Assembly (NCBI GenBank): GCA_963791595.1
Contig: CAWBTF010000006.1
Coordinates: forward strand, 1 to 64,000
Reading direction: 5' to 3'
DNA: 64,000 nt
Source of the DNA: JAEMQF01 sp963791595
GTDB taxonomy: Bacteria; Pseudomonadota; Gammaproteobacteria; Burkholderiales; Burkholderiaceae_C
In this document: positions 46,761-56,683 of the stretch, in pieces
How the letters are laid out: every line of letters starts with the position of its first letter
Numbering within the stretch: position 1 is the first letter of the stretch
The notes under the pieces: generated by a model
The model's database searches: none
Told to the model about the DNA's origin: nothing
The model's input: the letters and a program-made list of their open reading frames with translations, nothing else
Made by a program: the position numbers and the translations under genes

Positions 46761-49362
46761 ATGCAGCGCCGCACGATCCTTGCTGGCTTGTCCTCGCTCG
46801 CCGTGCTGGCCGCAATGCTGCTTGCCCCACCGGCCGACGCGCAGCGCATCAGCGACGTTCGCGGCACGCGCCACAACCTGTCCACCGGCAGCCCGGGCAC
46901 GACGCGCGCCGCGCCCGGCGGCACGAGCGAAGTCTGCGTGTTCTGCCACACGCCGCACGGCGCGAGTTTGACGGACGACAGCGGCGCCGCGCTGCGTTCG
47001 CCGCTGTGGAACCGGCGCGTGCCGGCGGGTGCGACGTACACGCCCTATGCGTCCAACTCGATGGACGCGCAGGTCCTGATCGACGGCTTCAACGCCACGC
47101 CGGGCGGCAGCTCCAAGCTGTGCCTGTCGTGCCACGACGGCACGCTGGCGATCGGCAATGTCAATGTGCTGAACGGCAATCAGAATGTGACGATCCCGAT
47201 GCAGGGCACGGGCCCGGGCGGCACGATGCCGGCGGGCGAGGGCACGACGAGCGGATTCACGCGTTTTCTCGGCACCGACCTGCGCAATGACCACCCGATT
47301 TCGGTGACCTTCTCCGCCGCACTCGCCGCGCGCGACGGCGAACTGCGCGCGGTCGATCCGCAACAGCGCTGGCCGGCCGGCACCGGCAGCGTGATCGGCG
47401 TGCGCGCACCGGGCTTCAAGCCGCTGCTGCCGCTCGAGCCCACCGGCGCCGCCGGCGTAGGCCAGGTGCAATGCGCGACGTGTCACGACCCGCACACCCG
47501 CGAACTCGACGCCGCCAAGGGCAACCAGAAATTTCTGCGCGCGCAGCGCTTTCAGGAAGCGGCGCCGAGCGCCAACCCGTCGGCCGCGAACGACATGATC
47601 TGCATCTCGTGCCACGACAAAAATGGCGCGGCCGGCAGTTGGGCCTATTCGGCGCACGCGCGGCCCGACACCGCCGGCCAGACCTACCTCGCCGCCGCAG
47701 CGACGCTGCGCGAATTCCCCGCCGGCCTGCCGGTGTGGAAAGCAGGCTGCCTGAACTGCCACGACACCCACACCGTGCAAGGCGCGCGCCGGCTCACGCG
47801 CGAAGGCACGGATGCGCCGCTGCCGCCGGGCAACCCGCTTGCCGCCAAACAAGGCGGCAACCCGGCGCAGGAAAAGACCTGCTACCAGTGCCACACGACG
47901 GCGGCCAGCGCGGCACTCGCGAGTGTGGCCACGGTGCCCAACATCGAGAGCGAATTCAACCTCGCGATCCGCATGCCGATCACGACGGCCGAGCAGGGCG
48001 GGGCGACGGAAGAAGTGCACGACCTCTCGGTCAATTTCAACGATCCCGGCCTGGACTGCACCTCGCCCAGCAACCGTTGCGGCGCCGACATGATGGAGCC
48101 GCGCGCGCTGCTCGCGCAGCGCCACGCCGAATGCAGCGACTGCCACAACCCGCACCGCGTCGTGAAGTTCCGCTCCTTCATCGGCGGGGTGGGTGGCATC
48201 GCCGGCGCACCGGACCCCGCCGGCACGCACCGCCACGACGAAGTTGCGGGTTACACCCACACCAACATCGCCTCGGGCGCGCTGCGCGGCGGCTGGGGCG
48301 TCGAGCCGCTTTACGGCTCGACCTCGTTTCAGGATCTGCCGGCGGGCTATACCGTCAAGCGCGGCGACCCGGGAACCAACATCGACACCTCGGTCGGCGC
48401 GAGTTACGTGACACGCGAATACCAGATCTGCCTGAAGTGCCACTCCGACTACGGCTACGCCGACAACAACGTCTACCCGCTGGGCAACCGGCCCACGCTC
48501 GGGCGCCTGGGCGGCACACCGGCGGGAACGAACAACCTGACGATGTACACGAACCAGGCCAAGGAGTTCCAGGCGCCTGCCGGCCACCAAGGCGACGTGA
48601 CGGGGCTCAACTCGGGCGCGGGCAGCAACTATGCGACCAACAACCGGCGCGGCTGGCACCCGGTGATCGCCGCCACCGGCCGCACGATCGCCAACGCCGC
48701 GGCACTTGCGCAGCCCTTGGAGCAACGCGATCGGCACGCAGACGATGTACTGCAGCGACTGCCACGGCAGCAACACGGCGGATGCGACCGTGATCCCGCC
48801 CGGTGGCGAAAACGGCACGCCTTGGGGGCCGCATGGCTCCTCCAACAACTTCCTGTTGAAGGGGCTGTGGAACACAAACGTCGGCGCGAACAACCGTGGC
48901 GACAACGGGCCGAATGCGAACGGCCTTTGCTTCAAGTGCCACAACCCGAACACCTACGCCAACCGCAACGGCACCGGCACCACGGGTTTCTTCAACGCCG
49001 ACCGCGGCAACCTGCACGCGGTGCACACCGACCGCGTCGGCAGCATTCGCTGCAACTGGTGCCACGTTGCGGTGCCGCACGGCTGGAAGAACAAGGCGCT
49101 GCTCGTCAACCTGAACGACGTCGGCCCTGAGGCCGGCCAACCGGGCAATGCGGAATGGCGCATGAACGCCGGCAACCAGGCGTACAACCAGGAGCCGTAT
49201 TACCTGAACGCGAAGCTGAAGGTGCGCACCTTCGCGACGAGCGGCAACTGGGCCGAGGGCAACTGCGGCTCGAACAATTCGGCGCTGACCTTCGGTACCA
49301 ATGCCAACAACACGCAGAACGGGCGCGACTGGATGCGTGCCGTCTGTGAGACGCCGCCTTGA
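46761..49362 (+). CDS. Secreted 11-heme cytochrome of the doubled-CXXCH family, one frameshift
   Basis: About 867 residues. Signal peptide (1-27, APPADA), family start RGTRHNLS, then heme sites CVFCHTPHGA, CLSCHDGT, CATCHDPH, CISCH, CLNCHDTH, CYQCH, CSDCHNPH, CLKCH, CSDCH, CFKCH and CNWCHVAVPHGW. An extra base near 48705 separates the first eight hemes from the last three. The first third has the same core as the 4- and 5-heme proteins (PLWNR, LRNDHPISVTF). No lipobox, so it is secreted or held by partners. Probably the largest extracellular electron carrier of the second cluster. Confidence 0.88.
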
Positions 49363-49403
49363 CGCCGGCGTTCGAGCCACGATAACGCCACCGCGACGCC
49401 GCG

Positions 49404-50386
49404 ATGAACCCGCAACGCCTCACCGCCCACTTTGGTTCGCTGCGCACGACGCTCGCGCTGTTCGTGCTGCTCGCACTCGTCGTGGTCGCGCGACCGGCGT
49501 TCGCTCCGCTCGCCATCGCGCTGGGCCTGCTCGCGCTCAACCTGGTCGCGGCGCTGGTCGTGCACCCGCTGCTGCGGCGCCAGTTGCCGCTGCTCGTGTT
49601 TCATCTCGCGCTGCTCGCGCTGCTCGTGCTCGTGGGCGCGGGGCGGCTCGCGGCGCTCGACGGCCGCTTCGAGTTGACGCAAGACGTGCCCTTCGACGGC
49701 CACCTGCTCGACAAGGACGCCGGCCCGCTCTACGACGAATCGCTGCAAAGGTTGTCGTTCGCGCAACACGGCTTCGAGATCGATTACGCACCGGGCCGGC
49801 AACGCGGCGCGACGCGCAACCGGGTGAGCTGGCGCGCGACGGACGGCAAAACGCACAGCGCGACGATCGGCGACCACCGGCCGCTGACGATCGACTCGCA
49901 CCGTTTCTACACAACGCCGAACAAGGGCTTCGCGCCCATGCTGCACTGGCTGCCCGAACGCGGCGAGGCGCTGCTCGGCGCGGTGCACCTGCCGAGTTAT
50001 CCGGCGCACGAATTGCGCCAGTCGCGCGAATGGGCCTTGCCCGATGGCCGCGAGGTCTGGGTCATGCTGCACTTCGATGAGACCTTGATCGACCCGCGCA
50101 GCGTGAGCGCGTTCCGCTTGCCCGACGCGCACCGGCTGATCGTGCGCATTGGCACACAGCGCTTCGAACTCGCACCGGGCGAGCGTATCGGGATCGACGG
50201 CGGCACCCTGGTCTACGAAGGCTTGCGCACCTGGATGGGCTACCGCGTCTCGTACGACCCGACGCTGCCTTGGCTGCTCGCGGCGTCGCTGCTTGCCGCG
50301 TTTGCGCTCGCATGGCACTACACGCAGAAGTTCTTCGGCACACCTGCGGCGGCGCCGCGGCCTCTGACCAGAACCGGGAGTCGTGA
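49404..50386 (+). CDS. ResB/Ccs1-like System II cytochrome c biogenesis protein
   Basis: Inner-membrane protein with three N-terminal hydrophobic helices (about 15-85), a periplasmic domain (about 90-285) and a final helix (TLPWLLAASLLAAFALAW), the ResB layout in compact form. ResB and CcsA move heme to the periplasm and attach it to CXXCH motifs. As written the frame runs to 50504 and overlaps the next gene by 118 bases; a single shift near 50345 would end it at TGA 50384-50386, right before the ccsA ATG. I take that as the natural end. Confidence 0.75.
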
Positions 50387-51199
50387 ATGGCTGAGACTGC
50401 GCTGCTGCACGCCGCGCTCGCGCTGTACGGCGCGGCGCTGGCGCTGGCGTTGTACCGGCTTGCCGGCGCGGCTGGGCGCAGCTTGCTGCAACCCAACCAG
50501 GTGATGGCCGCCGCCATCGCGCTGCACACGCTCTCGCTCGCGCTGCGCTGGCGCACTCTCGGCCATGGCCCGTTCACGACGATGCACGAGAGCCTGAGCA
50601 GCAACCTGTGGAGCCTGGCGTTCGTCTTTGCGCTCGCCGCCTGGGGCCTGCGTGAAGTACGCAGTGCGCTCTGGGCAGCGGCGCCGGTGCTCGCGGTGCT
50701 GGCGCTGTGGCTGTGGCTGGCCGATGCGCGGCCCGGGCATTTCCCTGCGACCTACGCGACGCCGCTGCTTTACCTGCACACGTTGGTGGGCAAACTGTTT
50801 CTGGGCTTGCTGCTGGTGGCGGTGGCACTTGGCGCCGTGCCGTGGCTGCGGCGCAGTGCCTGGGGCGCGGCGCGCAGCGCGCACTGGCCCGATGCGCAGC
50901 GCTTCGACGAACTCGCGTATCGCTTCGCCGGATTTGCGTTCGTGTTCGAAACGCTGATGCTGATCGTCGGTGCGGTCTGGGCGCAAGACGCCTGGGGCCG
51001 CTACTGGGCCTGGGACCCTCTCGAATCGTGGGCCTTCCTGACCTGGCTCGCGCTCGCTGCCGCCTTGCACGCGCGCGCCACGATGCGGCCCGCGCCGGCG
51101 CGGTTCGGCCTGTGGCTCGCGGGCGTGTTCGTGGTCGGGTTTCTCACCTTCTTCGGCGTGCCGTTCCTTTCGACCGCGCCGCACAAGGGGGCGGTGTGA
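50387..51199 (+). CDS. ccsA: CcsA/ResC-like heme handling protein of System II
   Basis: 270 residues with about eight membrane helices and the heme-handling WWD signature in WGRYWAWDPLESWAFLTW, plus conserved histidines in helices before and after it. It works with ResB as the cytochrome c synthetase. It starts directly after the ResB stop and ends overlapping the TPR gene. Placement next to the 11-heme cytochrome suggests a dedicated machine for the many hemes made by this cluster. Confidence 0.9.
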   Translation: MAETALLHAALALYGAALALALYRLAGAAGRSLLQPNQVMAAAIALHTLSLALRWRTLGHGPFTTMHESLSSNLWSLAFVFALAAWGLREVRSALWAAAPVLAVLALWLWLADARPGHFPATYATPLLYLHTLVGKLFLGLLLVAVALGAVPWLRRSAWGAARSAHWPDAQRFDELAYRFAGFAFVFETLMLIVGAVWAQDAWGRYWAWDPLESWAFLTWLALAAALHARATMRPAPARFGLWLAGVFVVGFLTFFGVPFLSTAPHKGAV

Positions 51200-51780
51200 C
51201 TCCGCGCCGCGACTGGCGGCGCGCCGGCGCGGGCATCACGCTGCTCGCCGTGTTGCTCGGCGGCTTTGTGTTCACGGCGCGCGATACGGCACCCGAAGCG
51301 ACCGTCGTGTGGGACTTGTCAAGAGCAGCGGGTGCATCGGCACCGTCGGCCACATCGTCAGCGCCATCCGACACCGCCCCCGCGCCCGACGAGGCCCGGC
51401 GCCGCTTCGATCAGGCCGTGATCATGCTGCACGCCAAACAATACGAACACGCGGCGGTCGCGCTGCACCGCGTGCTTGCGCTCGCGCCGCAACTTCCCGA
51501 GGCGCATGTCAACATGGGGTTTGCCCTTCTCGGCTTGAAGCGCGTGCCGGAAGCGCAAGGCTTCTTCGATGCCGCCACGGTGCTCAAGCCAGACCAGGCG
51601 AACGCCTACTACGGCCTCGCACTCAGCTACGAGGCGCAGGGCGACTTGGGCCTGGCCACCGGCGCGATGCGCAGTTACCTGCACTTGGCGCGCGACGAGC
51701 GTCCCGAACACCTGCGCCGCGCGCGCGCCGCGCTGTGGGAATGGGAACAGGCGCGGGGCAGCACCGCGCCGAAGCGATGA
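51196..51780 (+). CDS. Membrane-anchored TPR protein
   Basis: 194 residues: N-terminal membrane helix (AGITLLAVLLGGFVF), Ser/Ala-rich linker, and two to three TPR repeats (AVIMLHAKQYEHAAVALHRVL, PEAHVNMGFALLGLKRVPEA, ANAYYGLALSYEAQGDLGLA). GTG start at 51196 overlaps the ccsA stop. It could hold apocytochromes for the heme-attachment machine, a role played by CcmI/NrfG TPR domains in System I; that is inference. Confidence 0.83.
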   Translation: MTPRRDWRRAGAGITLLAVLLGGFVFTARDTAPEATVVWDLSRAAGASAPSATSSAPSDTAPAPDEARRRFDQAVIMLHAKQYEHAAVALHRVLALAPQLPEAHVNMGFALLGLKRVPEAQGFFDAATVLKPDQANAYYGLALSYEAQGDLGLATGAMRSYLHLARDERPEHLRRARAALWEWEQARGSTAPKR

Positions 51781-51842
51781 GCCGTCTGAGCAACGCAACG
51801 CGCGCCCTGCGCGAAGGCCGCCAAGTGATCGGCGCAAGGCGC

Positions 51843-53252
51843 CTACTTGCCCACCTCGATCTCCGCCTCCTTGATCGGTGCGGTCGTCGCGGTGAAGTTG
51901 TCCCAGCGCACCTTGACGACGGTGGCGCCGGTGCGAACCTGCGCATAGAACTGGGTCTTGCTCACCGGCTCGTCGGTCGACGAATGGCTGACCCGCCACT
52001 CGGTGGCGTTGTCGGACACCACAGGCGTGCCCAGGATCGTCAGCGTTCCGGCGGTCGCATCCGCGGCGCTCACGGGGCCTTGCAGGAAGGCGCGCGTCGG
52101 GTTGCCCACGCCGACGACGATGCGCGTCGCGATCAGGTTGCCGTCGCGGTCGTGCAGGGCGCGCACCTCCACCTTGGTGGCCGACAGCGGCCCGTTGTCG
52201 ATGCGCGTGAAGGCGTTGATCGCCACCGTTTTGCCCAGCACCGTCAGAGCGCTCGACGTGATGTTGGAAGCGACCGCCTCGATCTTGATGTTGCTGCGGA
52301 ACGATATCTTCGCCGCGGCGATTGCGCCGTTCGCATCCAGCGGGCCTTCCGCCTCGAGCTTGACGCCCACCGCAAAGTCGCCGCTGGTGCCGCCCTCAAA
52401 CAAGGTCGATGCGCCCGTGACCACCGCCTGACCGTTGATGACAAAGCTGGCGAGCGTGCCGCTCATGACGATTCCCTCGACCTCGACTTTCTGCCCTGTC
52501 GTGCCGATCCGGTCTTCGAGTCGAATCAGGCTCGCCGTTACGCTGCCCGCGCTCGGCGCGGCACCCGCCTTGACCTCGACGATGGACCCGTTGCCCATGC
52601 CTGCGGGCAGTTGCCCGGCGGTGAAGTTGACCGTGATGAACGCCGCCGCGCCGGGCGCCGGCGCCAGGCCGAAGGAACTCGCGCCGAGGGTGACGACGAA
52701 GCCCTTGCTCTCGAATTCACCGCTGGTCTTGCGCGCCACGCGCGTCGCGCGCACCGCCCCCTGGTCGTCGCGAAAGCCGTGCACTTCCACGTGCTGGCCG
52801 ACCTGGAAATTCGCCTGCGCGAACAGCTTCTGCGTGTTGTCGTCGTTCAGGCGCGTCAGGTTGTCTTCAATGCGCACCGTCTGGCCCATCACCGTCAGCG
52901 TATTCGGTCCCAACGTCTGAATCGTTCCTTCCAGGAGATCCCAGGCGTCGACCTGCACCGCCGTGCCTGTGCGCGTGTTGTCGTCGCTGCTGCCCCGCAC
53001 CGTCACGACCATGCCTTCCCTGAGGAACGAGTCGTCGGCGACCGGGTTGTCGTCGACCTTGATCGTCGCGCCGCTCGTGCTGTACTCGGTGCCGTTGACG
53101 AAAATGCTGCCCTTTGCGGTAATGACACCTTGGCTGACGGACAGCGTCGCGCCTCCGGTGCCTCCGGTGTCGGGGCCGCCACCGCCGCCGCCGCAAGCTG
53201 TGAGCAGCAGCGCCAGCATGACGGTGACAATGGAGCGTCCACGAATCTTCAT
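51843..53252 (-). CDS. Secreted lipoprotein with repeated DUF5666 domains
   Basis: 469 residues. Lipoprotein signal (VTVMLALLLTACGGGGGG, lipobox Cys), then about five to six repeats of a small beta-barrel of the DUF5666 type (GTIQTLGPNTLTVMG, RVARKTSGEFESKGFVVTLG, TLTILGTPVVSDNATEWR). Function unknown; DUF5666 proteins often lie near two-component genes or cytochromes in betaproteobacteria. Divergent from the membrane kinase at 53338 with an 85-base gap. Confidence 0.87.
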   Translation of the reverse strand: MKIRGRSIVTVMLALLLTACGGGGGGPDTGGTGGATLSVSQGVITAKGSIFVNGTEYSTSGATIKVDDNPVADDSFLREGMVVTVRGSSDDNTRTGTAVQVDAWDLLEGTIQTLGPNTLTVMGQTVRIEDNLTRLNDDNTQKLFAQANFQVGQHVEVHGFRDDQGAVRATRVARKTSGEFESKGFVVTLGASSFGLAPAPGAAAFITVNFTAGQLPAGMGNGSIVEVKAGAAPSAGSVTASLIRLEDRIGTTGQKVEVEGIVMSGTLASFVINGQAVVTGASTLFEGGTSGDFAVGVKLEAEGPLDANGAIAAAKISFRSNIKIEAVASNITSSALTVLGKTVAINAFTRIDNGPLSATKVEVRALHDRDGNLIATRIVVGVGNPTRAFLQGPVSAADATAGTLTILGTPVVSDNATEWRVSHSSTDEPVSKTQFYAQVRTGATVVKVRWDNFTATTAPIKEAEIEVGK

Positions 53253-53337
53253 GGGTTTCCTTCGATGTTGAACATTCGCGCTGGCTGCGGCGCGCAGGCC
53301 GCGCCCCAGCGCACGCGGCACCTTAACAAGCACGGCG

Positions 53338-55182
53338 ATGCCCGCGTTTGACGGCGATCAGGCGCGCAACGCGCCGACCGGGGAGCCTTCTGTCGTCGCC
53401 CCGGGTCGCGTGGCGCCCGCCCCCCCAGGGCCGCGCAGGGGCTCCTTCGTGGCCCATGGCGAGCCAGCGCCTTCGGGCGACCCGGCGACGCTGGCTCAGC
53501 CCAGCGGTTTTCGCCTGCTGCGCTACTTCACGCTCGCGACGCTGGTCGCTTTTGCCGCGGTGGCGCTGGCGCTGTTTTTCCTGCAGCGTCAGGAGGAGGA
53601 ATTCTTCGAGCAGGTGCAGCGCGAGCAGGCGGCGTTCCTGGCCGACGCGCAGGCGCTGCTGGCGCGCCAGCACGAAGAAGCCGCGCGCGGCAGCCTGCTC
53701 GACGTGAACGAAGCGAGCCACGTCAACCTGACGCGCCTGGTCGCGAACATGCTGTGGCAGACCGACATCGCGCCCTTCGTCGCGGCGGCGCAGCGCCTGT
53801 CGATCGAGGCGTGCCGCGCGCTGCCGACCGACAGCTGGGTGTCGGCGGCGACGGCGCACCCGGTCACGCCTCCGGCGCCGTCGCCGCGCCGCGACTGCTT
53901 CGCCAAGCTCGGGCGCGACATCGTGGCCTTGCCGGGGTTCCAGGCGCTCGACGCCAAGGCCTACGCGGCGATGCGCGCGAGCACGGTGTTCAAGATCAAG
54001 GTGTTCGACCTGCGCGGCATCACGGTGTATTCGTCGGAGCGCGCCCAGATCGGCGAAGACGCATTCGACAACCAGGGCTGGCGCTCGGCCGCCGCCGGCC
54101 GGCCGGCGAGCGAACTGACGCACCGCGACAAGTTCAGCGCCTTCGAACGCGTGGTGGAGAACCGCGATCTGATCTCGACCTATGTACCGCTGCGCGCGGC
54201 CGGCCGCGACGAGGTTGTCGGCGTGTTCGAGATCTACGCCGACGTAACCCCCTTTCTCGGCCAGATCAAGGCAGCGTCGAAGAAGTTCGCCGAGATCACG
54301 GCCGCCAACGACGCCCGCGTCGCCGAGGCGGCACGCTCGAACCGGAGTCAGGTGCAGCTCAGTTCGCAGCGCTTTCTGGCAATCGTCGGCGGGCTGCTCG
54401 TGCTGCTCTACGCGACATCGCTGCTGATCGTTCACTACGGCCAGCGCATCATCGACGCGCAAAGCCTGGCGCAGGCGCAATCGGCGCGGCGCGAGCGGCT
54501 CTGGCACCGCGAAAAAATGGCGGCGCTGGCGACGATGGCGGCCAATGTGTCGCACGAGGTCGGCAACCCGCTCGCGGTGATTTCGGGTGTGGCCGAAGAA
54601 CTGGTCGAAGCGCACGGCAGCGCGGCCGAGACCGGCAGGCGCATCCTGGAGCAGACCGCGCGCATCGCCTGCATGACGCGCCAGATCGCCGACTTCGCAG
54701 CGGCGCGCAGCGAGGCCGCCGAGCTTGTCGACGTGAATGCGATGGTCAAGGCGATGTGCGGCTTTCTGGCCTTCGACAGGCGCTTCCACGCGACGCCGAT
54801 CGAGTTTCACGCCGGCCCGGGGCTGCCGGCATGCGAGGTGGTTCCCGACCATCTGAATGAAGCGCTGATGGAGCTGCTGCAGGCCTGCGTGCAAGCCGAC
54901 CCCTCGGTCGCGCCCTGCGCCAAGATTCGCGTCGAGACTTCGGCCTGCGGCTCGGGGGTGTCGATCGATGTGAGCGCCGAGCCCACCGAGCCTGCGCAAT
55001 CTGCCCAATCTGCGCAAGCCGCCGATGGCGCCGTGGCTCGATTCGCCGCGCCGCTGTTTGCGCAACCACGCATCGAGCCGGTACGGCACCTGGTGCAGCA
55101 GATGGGTGGGCAATTGACGCTGCTGCCCAGCGCCGCGCGCATCGTGCTGCCCGCGGCGCGCGACGCAGCGGCGGGGAGCTGA
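53338..55182 (+). CDS. Membrane sensor kinase with degenerate ATP-binding domain
   Basis: 614 residues. Two membrane helices (about 62-82 and 343-365) enclose a large periplasmic sensor domain with dCache-like features (STVFKIKVFDLRGITVYSSE, VGVFEIYADVTPFL). The HisKA box is intact (AANVSHEVGNPLAVISGVAEE), but the C-terminal region lacks the N-box Asn (ALMELLQACVQAD) and any D-x-G-x-G; an Ala/Gln run stands there instead. It may be a phosphatase, a phosphotransfer partner or a non-phosphorylating sensor. Probably works with the kinase at 56682 and the NtrC-type regulator. Confidence 0.85.
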   Translation: MPAFDGDQARNAPTGEPSVVAPGRVAPAPPGPRRGSFVAHGEPAPSGDPATLAQPSGFRLLRYFTLATLVAFAAVALALFFLQRQEEEFFEQVQREQAAFLADAQALLARQHEEAARGSLLDVNEASHVNLTRLVANMLWQTDIAPFVAAAQRLSIEACRALPTDSWVSAATAHPVTPPAPSPRRDCFAKLGRDIVALPGFQALDAKAYAAMRASTVFKIKVFDLRGITVYSSERAQIGEDAFDNQGWRSAAAGRPASELTHRDKFSAFERVVENRDLISTYVPLRAAGRDEVVGVFEIYADVTPFLGQIKAASKKFAEITAANDARVAEAARSNRSQVQLSSQRFLAIVGGLLVLLYATSLLIVHYGQRIIDAQSLAQAQSARRERLWHREKMAALATMAANVSHEVGNPLAVISGVAEELVEAHGSAAETGRRILEQTARIACMTRQIADFAAARSEAAELVDVNAMVKAMCGFLAFDRRFHATPIEFHAGPGLPACEVVPDHLNEALMELLQACVQADPSVAPCAKIRVETSACGSGVSIDVSAEPTEPAQSAQSAQAADGAVARFAAPLFAQPRIEPVRHLVQQMGGQLTLLPSAARIVLPAARDAAAGS

Positions 55183-55344
55183 TTCGCCACGTGGCCCGCA
55201 CGGTCCAGCTGGGCGCAGCGCGGCGCTCATGTCGCGCCTCTGGCCTGCGAATTGCAGACCGCTGCACATGGCGATCCACTTGCTCGACGCGCTTCCCGAA
55301 TCCGGGAATCGGTTCTCGCCCACCCGCCGGCCATCGAGGCGCGC

Positions 55345-56127
55345 ATGATCGTCTTCTGGATCGTTGTCGCGCTGTTCCTGCTCGGCGCGCTGTTGTTGAC
55401 GCTGCCGCCGCTGCTGCGTGAAGGGCGCACCGGCGCGCCTGCGTTCGCGGTGTTCGTCGGATCCGTGATCGCGTTGGGCAGCGTGTCGACCTACGTCGCT
55501 CTCGGCCGCCCCGGCGCGGCGGCGCCGTACGCCGAGCAAGCAGCGCAGTCAGCGCAAGGCGCGCAGTCAGCGAACGCCGGCAACGCCGATGCGCGGCGCG
55601 GCGTCACGCCCGAGCAGATCGAAAAGATGGTCGCTTCGCTCGCCGCGCGGCTCGAAGCCGAACCGAACGACGCCGCCGGCTGGCAGCGACTGGCCCGCTC
55701 GTACACCGTGCTCGGCCGCTACCGCGACGCTGCGGTCGCGATGCGCCGCGCGAGCCAGTTGACACCCGGCGATCCGAACCTGCTCGCCGAGCTGGCCGAC
55801 CTGCTGGGCATGACCCAGGGCAAACGCCTGACCGGCGAACCGGCGCGTCTGGTGCAACAGGCGCTCGACCTCGACCCGCGCCACGCCAAGGCGCTCGCGC
55901 TGGCCGGCAGCGTGGCCTTTGAGGCGCGTGACTACGCCGCCGCGCGCGGCTACTGGGAGCGCCTGCTCGGCGTCTTGCCGCCCGATTCGCCGATGCAGCG
56001 TTCGGTTCGCGCCAACGTCGCCGAAGCCGCGTCGCTCGAACGCGGCGTGACACCGCTGGCCGCCGCGCCGGTGCAGGCGCCTGCTGCCGCGCGTTCCAGC
56101 GTCCTCGGCGGCGGCGCACCGCGCTGA
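55345..56127 (+). CDS. CcmI/NrfG-like cytochrome c assembly TPR protein
   Basis: 260 residues. Two N-terminal membrane helices (MIVFWIVVALFLLGALLLTL; AVFVGSVIALGSVSTYVAL) and the linker feature YVALGRPGA as in CcmI, then TPR repeats (AGWQRLARSYTVLGRYRDA, NLLAELADLLGMTQGKRLTG, AKALALAGSVAFEARDYAAA). The cytoplasmic loop between the helices is much shorter than in standard CcmI. CcmI presents apocytochromes to the System I ligase, yet only System II genes are present here, so its partner is unclear. Confidence 0.8.
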   Translation: MIVFWIVVALFLLGALLLTLPPLLREGRTGAPAFAVFVGSVIALGSVSTYVALGRPGAAAPYAEQAAQSAQGAQSANAGNADARRGVTPEQIEKMVASLAARLEAEPNDAAGWQRLARSYTVLGRYRDAAVAMRRASQLTPGDPNLLAELADLLGMTQGKRLTGEPARLVQQALDLDPRHAKALALAGSVAFEARDYAAARGYWERLLGVLPPDSPMQRSVRANVAEAASLERGVTPLAAAPVQAPAAARSSVLGGGAPR

Positions 56128-56149
56128 GAACCCGCGCCGCGCTTCGGCG

Positions 56150-56683
56150 TCACTGCGCCGGCTTGGAGCCGATATAGGCCTTGGCGTCGGCGTGGCCCTG
56201 CGCGGCGGCGCGGCCGATCCACTTGCGCGCCTCGTCGACGTCTTGCACCACGCCGCTGCCGGTGAGAAACAGGATGCCCAGGCTGTACTGCGCGTCGGCG
56301 TGACCCTGGCGCGCGGCCTCGAAATACCACTGCGCGGCCAGGCGCTGCGGGTCGGCGTCGGGCGGCAGCGCAGCCAGGCCGTAGGCATACATGTTGCCTA
56401 GGTGGAACTGGGCTTCGGCCAGGCCCTGCCGCGCCGCGCGTTCGAACCACTGCAAGGCCAGGGCGTCGCTTTCGCGCACGCCGTGGCCGTGGTAGTACAG
56501 CAGCGCCAGACGCGACTGGGCGAGCGGGTTGCCGGCGCGCGCCAGGGGTTCGAGCAGGCGCACGGCGGTGGGGTAGTCCTTGCGGTTGACGGCGGCCGCC
56601 GCGTCTTGCAGCGCGTCGGCCGCCACGAGCGTTGTCACGATCGACAGGCCGATGCTGATGATCAGGTTTCGGAATATTGTCAT
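56150..56683 (-). CDS. Sel1-repeat protein with signal peptide
   Basis: 177 residues: signal peptide (LIISIGLSIVTTLVAA) and three to four Sel1/TPR-like repeats (LAQSRLALLYYHGHGV, AEAQFHLGNMYAYGL, ADAQYSLGILFLTGSGV). Sel1 proteins act as interaction scaffolds, often with signalling partners. Its ATG and that of the opposite kinase share the same CATG (56681-56684), leaving no intergenic promoter, so one of the two starts may be elsewhere. Confidence 0.85.
   Translation of the reverse strand: MTIFRNLIISIGLSIVTTLVAADALQDAAAAVNRKDYPTAVRLLEPLARAGNPLAQSRLALLYYHGHGVRESDALALQWFERAARQGLAEAQFHLGNMYAYGLAALPPDADPQRLAAQWYFEAARQGHADAQYSLGILFLTGSGVVQDVDEARKWIGRAAAQGHADAKAYIGSKPAQ

Noticed and set aside
53323..55539. 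Long minus-strand open frame opposite the kinase at 53338
   Set aside because: Composition is that of an antisense shadow and the plus-strand kinase domains are unambiguous.
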